NCBI GenBank assembly: GCA_030760725.1
Contig: JASWHV010000013.1
Coordinates: forward strand, 39,342,699-39,406,698
Direction of reading: 5' to 3'
Source: Neostapfia colusana
Taxonomy: Eukaryota; Streptophyta; Magnoliopsida; Poales; Poaceae
Length of the DNA: 64,000 nt
Positions 46,722 through 58,711 of this stretch are shown one piece after another. The notes under the pieces were generated by a model. The model had not been told where the DNA came from. It did not search any database and saw only the letters and a program-made list of their open reading frames with translations. Positions within the stretch are counted from its first letter, which is position 1, and every line of letters starts with the position of its first letter. The position numbers and the translations under genes were made by a program.

Positions 46722-47117
46722 GGCGAGGGGGGCGGCGGTCTGTTGGGATCGAGTTGGAGTCGTCCAGGACCAGGAGTCAGGCTGGGGACGCGGGTTTCCG
46801 GAGTTGGTTGCGATCGGGCGCGGGGAAGAGTCCGGTCGGTTGGCGCGAGCGGGAGGTAGGAGATGACACGCAGGCCCCGCGTGTCAGTGAGAGGGAGAGA
46901 GGGACGCGAGGAGATTGGGGCTGGCGCGGGGAGATTGGGCCGGCTGGTGGGTTTCGGCCCACTGGACGGTGGGGTTTTTCTTTTTCTTTTTTATTTTTCC
47001 TTTTCTTTTCTGTTTTGAATTGAATTTGAACTCCAATTTGAATTTGAGTTTCTGCACCACATGCAATATGTCCAAAATTTTTTAAATTCCCCCCTTAACT
47101 GGTTTTGGGGTGTTACA

Positions 47118-47135
47118 ACTCTACCCCCCTTAAAA
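47118..47135 (-). other. Polypurine tract of element A2
   Basis: Minus strand TTTTAAGGGGGGTAGAGT before the 3' LTR. Confidence 0.88.
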
Positions 47136-47162
47136 GAAATCTCGTCCACGACATTGGTGGTT

Positions 47163-50100
47163 CTAGGAAAACAATTCCGGAAACTGTGCCTTAAGCTCGT
47201 CTTCTCGCTCCCATGTGGCTTCCTCTTCTGAGTGATGCTTCCACTGCACCTTGCACATCCGGATTCTTTTATTTCTTGTGAGGCGTTCCATTGTCTCCAA
47301 AATCTTGACCAGTTGCTCGGCATAAGACAGATCCTCTCCTTTGTCAACCTCATTCATGGGTAACATCTCTTCAGACGTCCTCAGACATTTCTTGAGCTGT
47401 GAACGTAGAATACATCATGCACATCAGATAGGCGAGCCGGTAGTTCTAGTTGATATGCCACTTCGCCTTTCCTCTACAGAACCTGAAAGCGTCCGATGTA
47501 TCGAGGTGATAACTTCCCTTTTACCTTGAACCGACGAAGTCCTCGGATAGGGGACACCTTGAGGTAGACGTAGACCCCCACGTTGAAAACGAGCTCTCTT
47601 CTCCGTACATCGGCATAGCTCTTTTGTCGTAACTGTGCTATCCTCAAGTTGTTGCGGATTTCCCTCACTTTCGGCTCGGCTTCTTGTAGTACTTCGGGCC
47701 CAAACACTTTACTTTCCCCCGTTTGGTTCCAAAATAGGGGAGTTCTGCACTTCCTCCCATACAAAGCCTCAAATGGTGACATCTTCATACTAGCCTGATA
47801 GCTGTTGTTATAGGAGAACTCTGCATACGGTAAGTTCTTATCCCAACTCCTGTTGTTCTTGAGTGCACATGCTCTCAACATATCCTCAAGGATCTGATTG
47901 GTTCTTTCCGTATGTCCGTCAGTCTGGGGATGATAGGCAGAACTAAAATTCAGATGAGTTCCCATGGTTTCATGCAACTTCTGCCAGAACCTTGAGGTGA
48001 ACTGTGTCCCTCGATCTGACACTATCTTCTTTGGCACTCCATGGAAACACACGATCCTTGACATGTATAATTCTGCCAATTTGGATCCGCTGTAGCTTTC
48101 TTTCACGGGGATGAAATGAGCTACCTTGGTTAGCCTGTCGATGATGACCCATATCGAATCATATCCTGATTGGGTCCTAGGTAGTCCCACTATAAAATCC
48201 ATACCGATTTCTTCCCATTTCCATTCAGGCACTTTGAGTGGTTGCAATAATCCTGGGGGTCGTTGATGTTCTGCTTTCACCAACTGACATGTGTCACATA
48301 GGGCAACATGTTCCGCGACATCTCGCTTCATTCCATACCACCAATATCTGCTCTTGAGGTCATGATACATCTTCGTACTTCCAGAATGAATGGAATAGTC
48401 GGAATCATGAGCCTCCTTCAAAATCAATTCACGGATCTCCTTCACTTCAGGCACACTGATTCTTTTCCCGTCCCACACCGTACCTTGTTCACCCTCTCTA
48501 AACACAGGGGCTTTATTATCCTTGATGAGTTCTCTAATCTCTTGTATCTTCTCATCATTCTTCTGACCGTTACGTATATCTTGCTCTAATGTGGAGTCCA
48601 CTTCCATGGCGATGGCTTCACCACTATTCACCAGACATAGATTGAGTTTTATAACCTCTTCCTTCAATTCTGTAGGCATGTCCTTCAAGCTCAACCTATT
48701 GACCTGCACCTTCCGGCTTAAAGCATCTGCCATGATGTTCGCTTTCCCATGATGATAGTTGATGCCCACATCAAAGTCGTTGATTAGCTCTAACCATCTC
48801 CTTTGTCTGAGGTTGAGATCTGGCTGTGTGAAAATGTACTTTAGGCTCTTATGATCCGTATATATCTCTGTCCTTTTCCCCATCAAGTAATGCCGCCAGA
48901 TCTTCAATGCGTGTACCACTGCGGCTAGCTCTAGGTCATGTGTTGGATAGTTCTTCTCATGTTTTCGGAGCTGCCGGGACGCGTAGGCCACGACATGCCC
49001 CTCTTGCATGAGAACACATCCCAACCCATTTCCAGAGGCATCGCAGTACACCAAAAAGTTCTTCTGCATATCTGGCATAACGAGCACTGGGGCTGTTGTC
49101 AATCTTTTCTTCAGTTCCTGAAAACTCGTCTCACACTGCGGTGTCCAGGTGAATGTGATTCCCTTCTCCAACAATTTGGTGAGGGGTCTCGAAATCTTGG
49201 AGAAACCCTCGATAAACCGTCGATAATACCCAGCCAATCCTAAGAAGCTTCGAACTTCCCCGACATTTTCAGGGGTCTTCCACTTCTGTACATCCTGGAT
49301 CTTGGCGGAATCTACGGAGATTCCTCCCTCCGAGATTATATGTCCTAAGAAGGGAACTCTCTTCAACCAAAATTCACACTTGCTCAGCTTGACATATAGT
49401 TGGTGTTCTCTCAGCTTTTGCAACACCAACCTTAAATGCCTCTCATGTTCTTCTTCATCTTTGGAAAAGACGAGAATGTCATCAATGAAAACCACCACAA
49501 ATTTTTCCAGATATTCCATGAATACCTTGTTCATGAGATACATGAAGTATGCCACGGCATTAGTTAGCCCGAAAGGCATGACGGTGTATTCATACAGTCC
49601 GTACCGAGATATGAAAGCTGTCTTTGGAATATCAGTCTGCCTTATCTTAAGTTGGTGGTACCCCGACCTGAGATCAATTTTCTAGAACACACAAGCTCCC
49701 CTCAACTGATCAAACAAGTCTTCAATGCGGGGTAATGGGTACTTGTTCTTGATGGTTACTTCATTCAACGCACGATAGTCTACGCATAACCTTTGGGTCC
49801 AATCCTTCTTGGGCACAAATATCACTGGAGTTCCCCATGCTGAGGAACTAGGACGAATGTACCCCTTCTCTGTCAATTCTCTCAAATGTTCCTTGAGTTC
49901 TTCCAGCTGTTTGGAGTCCATCCGATAGGGTCTCTTGTATATCGGAGCTGTTCCAGGCACTAGCTCAATCGCGAATTCCACTTCACGATCGGGGGGCATA
50001 CCTAGTAACTCCTCTGAAAAAACATCTGGATATTCCCTGATGATCTTGATCTCCTCCACTTCCACCTCAACGTGGTTGAGTTTAAGGTCCCTCCTAGGTT

Positions 50101-51634
50101 CTTGTGCGGTTATGAACTTCACTCTTGTGCCACTAGGGTGAGTCAGTTCCACCGTTCTTGTCAAACAATGGATGATTCCCTTGTGTTTGGTCAATCAATC
50201 CATACCCAAAATAATATCTATCCCTTGTGAGTCTATCACAATAAGGTTTGCAGTAAATGCTACCCCATTAATGTCTAGATTCACCTTGGGACACACTTGT
50301 CTTGTCCTTATTTCTCCCCCTGGAGAGTTCACTGCTAGCATATGGTTCATTTGTGTTGTTGCTAGATCATGCTTTTTAACAAACACTTGAGCAATGAACG
50401 AGTGGGTAGCACCAGAATCAAACAACAGGGTTGCAATGTGTAAATTGGCGGGAAACTTACCACTTACCACGTCAAGTGCCTCTTGCGCTTCCTCCATGGT
50501 CACATGGTTCACCCGTCCTCGCATCACATTCTTCTGTTGTCGTTGCATGGGCTTCTTCTTTGGGCACTTATGGGCGTAGTGCCCCACTTCACCACAGTTG
50601 AAGCATTGCACCCGAACCTTAGGTGCCTGGCCTTTGTTGTCTTGGGGTTGGTTCTGTGGTCCTTGCACTGCTGGTCGAGGTTGATATGTGGGACGCGGCT
50701 GCTGTACAAACTGACGCTGCGGTTGTGCTGGTGCTGATGGAGGCCTGAAATTCGGGTTGTACCCTCTGGGTGCTGAGTAGGGTACCACAGCACGGCTCGT
50801 CTGCCCTGCGGGTGGCTGCATCAGTCGTGGGCGTGTGTTGCTACCCGAGGCTTGGTGTGACCATCCCGCCTTCCTCTTGTTTTCATTTTCCAAGGCCTTC
50901 AGCTTCCTCTCCACAACAAATGCTCTGTCTACCATCTTTTGGAAGCTTTCATACTCGTTGGAGGACATTGCACACTGCATTTCGGCAGTAAGTCCTTCCA
51001 CAAAGCAGTCCTGTTTCTGCTCATCAGTTTCGATGTCCCATGGTGCATAACGGGATAGTTGGGTGAACTTAGTGAGGTATTCCCTCACAGTCATGTTTCC
51101 TTGCTGCAGTCCCAAGAACTCCTTTCTCTTGTTTTTGAGTTCACCCCTTGGTATATAATGGTTGCGGAAACTGCACTTGAACTGTTTCCAAGTAATGTTC
51201 TCGGGGTCATGGTGGGCTGCCACGTAGGCGGTCCACCAATCAGCAGCGGGTCCATGCAATTGGTGAGAGGCAAACAGCACCCTCTCATACCCTTGGCATT
51301 GTATGATCCTCATCTTGCTCTCGATGGTCTTTAGCCAGTCATCTGCCTCCAGAGGTTCAGCAGCACTTGCAAACTTTGGAGGTTGAGTCCCTAGAAACTC
51401 ATTCAACCTTGGTTGGCGTGGTGCAGCTTGTGGGGGTGGAGCTTGGTGCAAGTTGGCCACCACTTGAGTTATGCTCTGGATGAGCTGATTCTGATTTTCA
51501 AGCATTTGGTGGATGGGATCAGCTCCTTCACGGCGACCACCCCTGTCTTGTCCTCCAGAAAAATGAGGGTTGCCGGCCTCATCGTTGTTGTGGTTGGCGG
51601 GGTTGGCACCATGACCCTTTCCTCTTCCGGCCAT
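47163..51634 (-). pseudogene. gag-pol: gag-pol of element A2
   Basis: ATG 51634 (MAGRGKGHGANPAN) opens one long frame: capsid, zinc knuckle CFNCGEVGHYAHKC, protease LFDSGATHSFIA, RT (FIDDILVFSKDEEEHE), RNase H, integrase (HSGSTKMY, CDTCQLVK, SDRGTQFTS, HPQTDGHTERTN), GPF region and chromodomain (MCKVQWKHHSEEEATWE) ending at 47163. Breaks: TGA at 50195-50197 replacing Trp in GMDWL; TAG at 49682-49684 before KIDLRSGYHQ; TAG at 47474-47476 after RFQVL; and a one-base loss near 47405 before the chromodomain. RT and integrase are otherwise continuous over 701 codons. Confidence 0.93.
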
Positions 51635-51952
51635 CTATCATGATCAACCAAATGTTAATTTAAAGCATTATGTATTAACTTCCCAAATTTGCTTGTTTAA
51701 ACTTAATCTTTTGAGGCCTTATTATATTAACACTTTCTGAGGGTTTCACGTCTCACACGAAAATAAATGCACTCTTAATTCATAGGGGTTCACACATCAA
51801 AGCAAAACAACCTAAAGATGAGGTTGTGGACAAATTCCATGGCTTCCACAACTCACGTCACACACCAAACATTAACACACCATTAACTAAGGTATTGACT
51901 CGACTACTCGGTAACCTGCTGAACTAAGGGAAAGGACTCTACATGACTCGTA
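51635..51952 (-). other. Spacer between ORF0 remnant and gag, A2
   Basis: 318 bp, no gene. It corresponds to the 304-bp ORF0-gag spacer of A1 and A3 and ends ATAG directly before the gag ATG. Confidence 0.7.
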
Positions 51953-52196
51953 TCACTGAGCTGGCTCCTCAGGGTCTTCCTCATTATTGCGGCTGCCCTC
52001 TGACTCCGCTTTGGGTGGGGAAGCTGCTGGTGGAGAAATGTGGCGACGCCTGCTCGCCCGGCGGTCTAGGGAGTCTAGAGTCCATGTGTCATTCACGGTG
52101 ACACACAGTTCATTTCCATCTCCTCTTTCTCTCGCCCTCAAGCAGGCGCGAAGCAATGCCTCAGTCTCCTTCAGGGTGTCACAAACATCCTGAAGC
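51953..52196 (-). pseudogene. ORF0 remnant of element A2
   Basis: Only the C-terminal third remains (LLRACLRARERGDGNELCV-like helix, arginine cluster, acidic tail ending PEEPAQ, TGA at 51955-51953). It is joined at about 52196 directly to sequence from the middle of the LTR. Compared with A1, about 1742 bp are missing: 176 ORF0 codons, the leader with primer site, and the last 994 bp of the LTR. Confidence 0.88.
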
Positions 52197-53984
52197 CCAT
52201 CTCAGCATGTGGTTGGCACGGTAAAGCCAGGTTACATGCTCCATGAACCGGTCCTTAGGATCCAGGCAAGTACTAAACACAAACCCGAGTCTCGTGCACC
52301 CAGCACCAACCAAATAATCCAACTTGCCTCGATCCCTACCACTACATAACTCATAATATCTCATTCAAGAGTAAGGTAAATAAATTGAACATATCCCAAT
52401 TATCCCATTCTAAGCATGGCTAAGCATAAGCATATGAATAAATGACATGATAAAATAAATCCCAACCCAAGCTACAAGGAAACAAGGTAATGCAATTCTA
52501 GGGAAACTTCCTAGCATGGGTTTCATATTTCAATTGACAATGCAAATAATTCTATCTACACATCCTAGCATAGGATCAAAGTGGTCAAGGACACTTGCCT
52601 TCTTCCTGCTGCTCTGGAAATGGAAAGTATTAGTCTTGGAAGGGGAGAACTTGCTCTGGGGCAGGTTCTACTCATGCCAATACACATAGCAAAAGAAAAC
52701 AACAATACATAAGACATAGTTCACACTTTGACTTCATACAATCCACACATACATACATATGATAGTCATTCACATTTCTAAGTGTTGTGGTTACTCTAGA
52801 TGTGTTTATTTTTAGCCTACAAGCACTTTTAAACATATGTATATGACTTCTAACTTTTGTATTCAGATTTCTGTTTGCACACTATATATGAATTTCCAAT
52901 TTGAACAAATTCTTTATATTCAATTAATACACTTCTTAGCTGCCAAGTTTGCATGAAAGGTAATTTCCTACTCCAAATAGGTTTTCAAATCTTCTACCAA
53001 ATCCTAAAATGAAGTTTTTGGATTTAGAGACTTCATTTATCATTTTCTAATTATGCATACCCATTTTCCTATATTTTTCAGATTTATTTTCTATGCCTAA
53101 AAGTGAGTTTTAATATTAAATAGTAGGGCATATCATCTAAACAGAATAGGTTCTGATCTAAAATATTAAATAATATATTTCTGAACTTCTCCTCTGATGT
53201 GAACTAATTTAAATTTATTTTACAAATTTTCAGAATTATTTCCTAACCTAAAAATGTGTCCCTATAACTAATAAATGTGAACAATCAATTAGACAGATTC
53301 ATTTCAGCTTAAAATCTATTTTTAACTCATTCTAAAGTTTTCCAAGTGCTAGGATGGTTTAATTTGAATTTACAATGTGTTTGCCTTACCTTTTTAAATT
53401 TAAATCCTAGTCACATATTCAAATTTCTGAATTTAATATCATAAAGGGTCAAAAAGGTAAATCCACCCTACTACACGGTCTAGTTTATTATTTTATAAAT
53501 TTCCAGGGGTCTAACTACACATAACAGAGGGGTTTTCCTAATTTTTATTAAGTCCAAGGGCTAAAACTGTTTTTTAAATAAATTTACATGAATTTCTGAA
53601 GTTCCAGGGGCTAGATCAGAAGTTTCTGGGGCTAGCTCATGTTTTCCAAGATCCCCAGGGGGTAGCGCATAAGAATCCCGACTTTTATAACGAGGGGCTG
53701 ATGTGGACCGTCCGATTTAAAATAGACAGCTCAGGTTAGATCGTCGAACCGATACGCGCGGGTTTTGATTCTACCGTGCGATTTAAAATGGACAGAGCAC
53801 AAGGGGCCACGTCGCCCTGATCGGAGCCAGCCCGCGCTGCCCGGCGGCGCGCGGCGTTGGGAGGTGGCGATCTCGCCGGAGATCTTCGGATTTTCGTCTA
53901 TACTTCCTAAAACTTGGATTTCATGGCATAGAACGGTAGAGGGGAGGTCGGGAATCTCACCTCGGGGTTTTTCTTGAGCTCGGA
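52197..53984 (-). repeat. Partial 5' LTR of element A2
   Basis: Matches 44694-46467 of the 3' LTR closely. Its 3' end is deleted (junction at 52196) and its 5' end is displaced beyond the window by A3, inserted after GCTCGGA. Confidence 0.9.
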
Positions 53985-54382
53985 TGTAACACCCCAAAAT
54001 CTTGTTAAGAAGGGAATTTAAACATTTTTGGATGTGTTGCATGTTTTGCAACAATTTAACTTCAAACTGGAATTCAATTTAAACTCAAAACAGAAAAGAA
54101 ATAGAAAAAGAAAAACAGAAAAACAGAAAAAAAAACCGGCCAGTGGGCCGAAACCCACCAGCCGGCCCACCCTGCTCCGCGCCAGCCCGCGGCCGCGCGC
54201 GCCCCCTTCCTCCCACTGACAGGCGGGGCCCACCAGCTTTCTTCTTCCTCGCGCCCGCGCCGCGATCGGCCGGGACTCTCTCACCCGAATCAAAACCGAT
54301 CGGGAATTCTCGCGTATCCAGCCGATTTCCGGACCCCGAAGACTCCAGCTCGATCTAAACCAACCCGCCGCCCTCCCCCGTC

Positions 54383-54663
54383 TATAAAACCCCGGCCTTG
54401 TCCCGTTTTTCCTACGCGATCCGCCGATTTTACTCCGGTGAGAACCCGAGCCCCTCCGGTGAATTCTGCCCGATCTACGCTCGGGAATTCCGATCTAACT
54501 CGCTGGTCTTGATCCACCGCCTCCGGGGAACCTCGCAGGTGCAGAAAACTCTGTGGGTTGCGGCTCAAACACAGCGCCGACGAGCCTCGCCGTGAATTCA
54601 CCTCGGACCTCGTCGCCGACCACCTTTCAGGACCTCCGAGCTCAAGAAACCCCCGAGGTGAGA
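54383..54663 (+). promoter_or_regulatory. TATA box and donor-like site, A3 5' LTR
   Basis: TATAAAAC at 54383-54390; GAG-GTGAGA at 54657/54658, 274 bp downstream. Confidence 0.65.
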
Positions 54664-55935
54664 TCCCCGACCTCCCCTCTACTGATCTATGCCATAAAAT
54701 CATAGTTCTAAGAAGAATTTACGAAGATCCGAAACTCTCCGGCAAGATCGCCGCCTCCCGCCGCCGTGCGCCGCCGGCAGCGCCGCCCGCGCTCGATCAG
54801 AGCGACGTGGCCGCTTGTGCGCCGTTTATTTTAAATCGCACGGTAGAGTTTAAATCCCCGCGTACCGGTTCGACGTTATAATCTCAGCCGTCTGTTTTAA
54901 ATCGGACGGTCCACGTCAGCCCCGCGTTATAAAGACTGGAAATCTTACGTGCTACCCCCTGGGGTTCTCGGAAAATAAGAGCTAGCCCCGGAAACTTCTG
55001 ATCTAGCCCCTGGAACTTCAGAAAATCATGTAAATTCATTTAAAAATCAGTTTTAGCCCCTGTACTTAATAAAAATTAGGAAAAACCCCTCTGTTATGTG
55101 TAGCTAGACCCCTGAAAATTCTTAAAATAATATTATAGACCCTGTAGTGGGGTGAGTTTACCTTTTTAACCCTGTTTGGTATTAAATTTAAGAAATTGAA
55201 TATGTGGCTAGTATTTAAAATTTAAAAAGTGGGACAAACATATTGCCAAATTTAAATTAAAAACTTTCTCAGTACTTAGAAAACTTTGGAATGAAATAAA
55301 AATGGATTTTGGGCTGAAATGAATCTGTTTAATTTATTATTCACATTTATTAGTTATAGGAACACATTTTTAAGTAAAGAATAGTTCTGAAAATAGGGAA
55401 ATAAATGTAAAATAGTTTACATCAGAGGAAAAGGTCAAAAATATATTATTAAATATTTTAGATCAGAACCTATTCTGTTTAGATGATGTGTCTTATTATT
55501 TTCATAATAAAGTTCACATTTAGGCATAGGAAATAAATCATAAAATATAGCAACTAGTAAATGATAAATGAAGTTTCTAAAATCCAAAGAATTTAGTTTA
55601 GGGTTGGTAGAAATTCTGAAGACACATATGGAGTAGGAAAATACCTTTCATGCATACTTGGTAGCTAAAAGGTGTAGTAATTAAATATAAGGAATTTATT
55701 TAAATTGGAAACTCATATATATGGTATGTAAGCATAAATGTGAATGCAACAGTAGAAATCATATACACATGATTAAAAGTATATGTAAGCCAAAGATCAA
55801 CACACATAGAGTAACCACAACACATATAATTGTGAATGACTTTCATAAATGTGAATGTGTGATTTGTTTGAAGTGGAAGTGTGAACTATGTCTTATAGAT
55901 TGTTGTTTTTCTTTTGCTAAGTGTGATGGTATGAT

Positions 55936-56013
55936 GTAGAACCTGCTCCATAGCAAGTTCTTCCTTTCCAAGATCAGGACTACCCATTCCAAGAGCAGCA
56001 GGAAGGAGGCAAG
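55936..56013 (+). other. Glu/Gln-codon-rich exon-like segment, A3 LTR
   Basis: GTAGAACC start after GTATGAT; ends before GCAAGTG. Frame VEPAP then one TAG, then QVLPFQDQDYPFQEQQEGG. Confidence 0.45.
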
Positions 56014-56700
56014 TGTCCTTCACCACTTTGATCCTATGTTAGGATGTGTAGATAGAACTATTTGCATTGTCAAGTTAAATATGAAACCCATGCTAGGAAG
56101 TTTCCCTAGATTTGCATTACCTTGTTTCCTTGTAGCTTGGGATGGGATTTATTTTATCATGTCATTTATTATTATGCATATGCTTAGCCATGCTTAGAAT
56201 GGGATATTTGGGATATGAGATCATCAGTTTATTTTACCCTACTCTTGAATGAGATATTGTGAGTTATGTAGAGGTAGGGATCAAGGCAAGTTGGATGTTT
56301 TGGTTGTGTGCTGGGTGCACGAGACTCGGGTTTGTGTTTAGTACTTGCCTGGATCCTAAGGACCGGTTCATGGAGCATGTAACCTGGCTTTCCGTGCCAA
56401 CCACATGCTGAGATGGGGCAGCTTGGCCAATTAATTAGGTGTATCCCCGGCGTAGTATGGGTGTGTTGGATGGTGCGGGGAATAGGTGTCAGCTGGACTA
56501 CCATATGAACCGCAAGGCTCAAGAGGGGGCCACTGCAGCGGGGTTGGAGCCTCTTGTATGCTGTTAGGGGTGAAACCTCAGTGGGCCCACGCTCGTCAGG
56601 AATCCCTTTGTAAAGGCTTTGTAGTGATCTCCTGGCTACACACCTGGGAAGTGTGAATGTGGTTCGTAGCCACTGGCATAATGGAGGTTCTTTTAGTCCA

Positions 56701-57067
56701 CCCGGCAACGGGGGATGAAATCACTACATGTGGTACAGTGGTGCAAACTCTGCGGAGTCAAAACTGTCATGACAGCCGTGCTCACGGTCAAGAGCGCCTT
56801 GGACTTATTCATGATTAGAGGTTTGATAGTTTTGGAAGTTGTGTATGTTAAGCGGGGAGCTTAACATTGGAAATGATGTTATGGTTATTTGATTATGATG
56901 ATGGGATGGAAGATTGGGACCATTTCACCTGTGTAGTAATGTAGGTGCTTAATAAGCTAAGGTAATAGGTATTAATTGCGTAGTGCTTTAACCATGAGTT
57001 CAACCTCCCCTTGTTCTAGCCATGCATGACATAACTTTCCCACACTTGCTGAGTACCATCGGTACTC
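56701..57067 (+). other. Palindrome/hairpin block in A3 LTR
   Basis: CCCG-GCAA-CGGG (56701-56712), CTGTCATGACAG (56764-56775), GAGTAC-CATCG-GTACTC (57051-57067). The second palindrome has one change (CTCTGCGGAG). Confidence 0.6.
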
Positions 57068-57413
57068 AACCTTGCATATTTGTTGGTTTATATTGCTGCT
57101 CAGGTCAAGATAATGAGGTGGTGTATAATGACCAAGACTTTGGACCCGAAGAAGGTTTCTAGGTTCATGGAGACCCCCGGGCAACGCCTGTAACGGAGCT
57201 CTCAAGAATAATATTCCGCTGCTAGTTTATTTACTTCTGATGAACTTATTATTGTCCATCGAGACATTTGCTATGTGAGACTTATTTATATTCGACATCT
57301 GGCTTGTAATAAATGATGCTTCACTATTTGTCATCACATGTATGAGAAAATGATCCTGGCATACATGTGATATTCACTTGGTTATTCTTCGGAAAAACCG
57401 GGTGTGACAGAAG

Positions 57414-57430
57414 TGGTATCATAGCTAAGG
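57414..57430 (+). other. Primer binding site of element A3, mutated
   Basis: TGGTATCATAGCTAAGG; two changes from the A1 site. The following block ends CTAG-GTAG at 57451-57458, donor-like and shared with A1 and E. Confidence 0.85.
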
Positions 57431-57627
57431 TTGCCCGTAGGAACGTGGACCTAGGTAGAAATGGACGTATTTAGGGGCCCTATTTTCTTAAAAACTATTT
57501 TTACAAGGTGTGTGTTGAAAAGTGTTATTTAATGAGTCACTTTCTTCATCTTACCCCAATTTTCATTCAAAATAGGATTTTTGTTTAAAAGTTTATCTAA
57601 CCTAAGTTTAAATGCTTTTTGTTTTAG

Positions 57628-58407
57628 ATGGTTCGCATGATTCGCACCGCTCGCAAGTCCACATGAGGGAGAGTTCCCATAGTTGCCCTTGCCGAAAGAG
57701 AGGAGAGTCGTCCGGTGACGTACCTTTCCTACGGATTGGCAGTAGGAGGCTTGTTGCGCCATCTTCGACGTATGCTCCAAGCCGCTGGCAATACGGGCAA
57801 GCTAATCATACACTATAGCTCCACCAGAACCATCCGTGAGAAGAGGGAAGAATGGAGTTCAGAGATGAGGATTATACACGAAAATCAGCTGCTCAAGATC
57901 CACCGCTCTCTAGGTTGTCGAGAGACACAGGTCGACGCGGAGAAGGATGTTACCTGGGAGGCCATCACCTGCCAGAGTCACATCTATCATCGACACCTGG
58001 ACACGACTGAGTACATGTATGTCCTCCAGCGCGAGAGTGGTACATCGGAGTATAAGTACCCACCAGTGCAGCAAGGGACTTCCCATGAGCACATGGATTT
58101 GTGCTTAGAGGATGCTGCCATGCTTAGCACTCGATTGCAGGAGTGTCTGCAGGAGCTTCAGGATGTTCGTGACACCCTGAAGGAAACCGAGGCGTTGCCT
58201 CGAGCCTGCTTGAGGGCGAGAGAAAGAGGAGATGGGAATGAACTGTGTGTCACCGTGAATGATACATGGACTCCTGACTCCCCAGATCGCCGAGCGATCA
58301 GGCGTCGTCGCACTTCTCCACCAGCGGCCTCCCCACCCAAAGCAGAGTCAGAAGGCAGCCGAAATGATGAGGAAGATCCCGAGGAGCCAGCTCAAGAAAA
58401 CGAGTAG
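57628..58407 (+). pseudogene. ORF0 of element A3, stop at codon 13
   Basis: ATG 57628 follows TTTTTGTTTTAG. Codon 13, Gly in A1, is TGA (57664-57666); after it the frame is open to TAG 58405-58407 and matches A1 ORF0 nearly throughout (LRRMLQAAGNTGKLIIHY, TWEAITCQSHIYHRHLD, acidic tail EEPAQENE). An in-frame ATG further on could still give a shorter product. Confidence 0.85.
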
Positions 58408-58711
58408 CGTAGAGCCTTTCCCTTAAATTAGAAAGATGTCGAGTAGTTGAGTCGTTACGTTAGTTAATGGTGTGTTAATGCTTGATGTGTGACGTGAGTT
58501 GTGGAAGCCATGAGCAATTGTCCACAGCCTCGTCTTCAGATTGTTTTGCTTTGGTGTGTAAACCCACATGAAATAACATTGCATTTATTTGTGTGTGAGA
58601 TATGAACCCTCAGAAAAGTATAACAAAGCTTCAACACTTCAAAGTACAAACAAGTGAAAGTAGTGAGATAATACGTAATACTTTAAATTAACATTTGGTT
58701 GATCATGCTAG
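58408..58711 (+). other. ORF0-gag spacer of element A3
   Basis: 304 bp, no gene. Ends GATCATGCTAG directly before the gag ATG. Confidence 0.7.

Larger units (their letters stand above)
43716..47117 (-). repeat. 3' LTR of element A2 (3402 bp)
   Basis: TGTAACACCCC at 47117 (minus) to GGGTGTGACA at 43716. TATATAAA at 46721-46714; donor-like GAG-GTGAGA at 46445/46444; exon-like segment 45080-45158; hairpin block 44032-44399. Confidence 0.93.
43716..53984 (-). mobile_element. Ty3/gypsy element A2 (family A), internally deleted, 5' LTR cut by A3
   Basis: Minus strand: 3' LTR 43716-47117, polypurine tract, gag-pol 51634-47163, ORF0 remnant 52196-51953, then directly an incomplete 5' LTR 52197-53984, which ends where A3 inserted. 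It inserted into the RNase H of copia G. It lacks a primer site and cannot replicate on its own. Confidence 0.92.
53985..57409 (+). repeat. 5' LTR of element A3 (3425 bp)
   Basis: TGTAACACCCC to GGGTGTGACA. Functional-looking parts are listed separately. The AT-rich middle (54950-55900) holds only short chance ORFs. Confidence 0.95.

Noticed and set aside
54558..54881. 107-codon plus ORF in the A3 LTR
   Set aside because: Its frame crosses the predicted GT donor and differs by a 1-bp indel between A copies; I treat it at most as possible exon-1 sequence, not as a gene.
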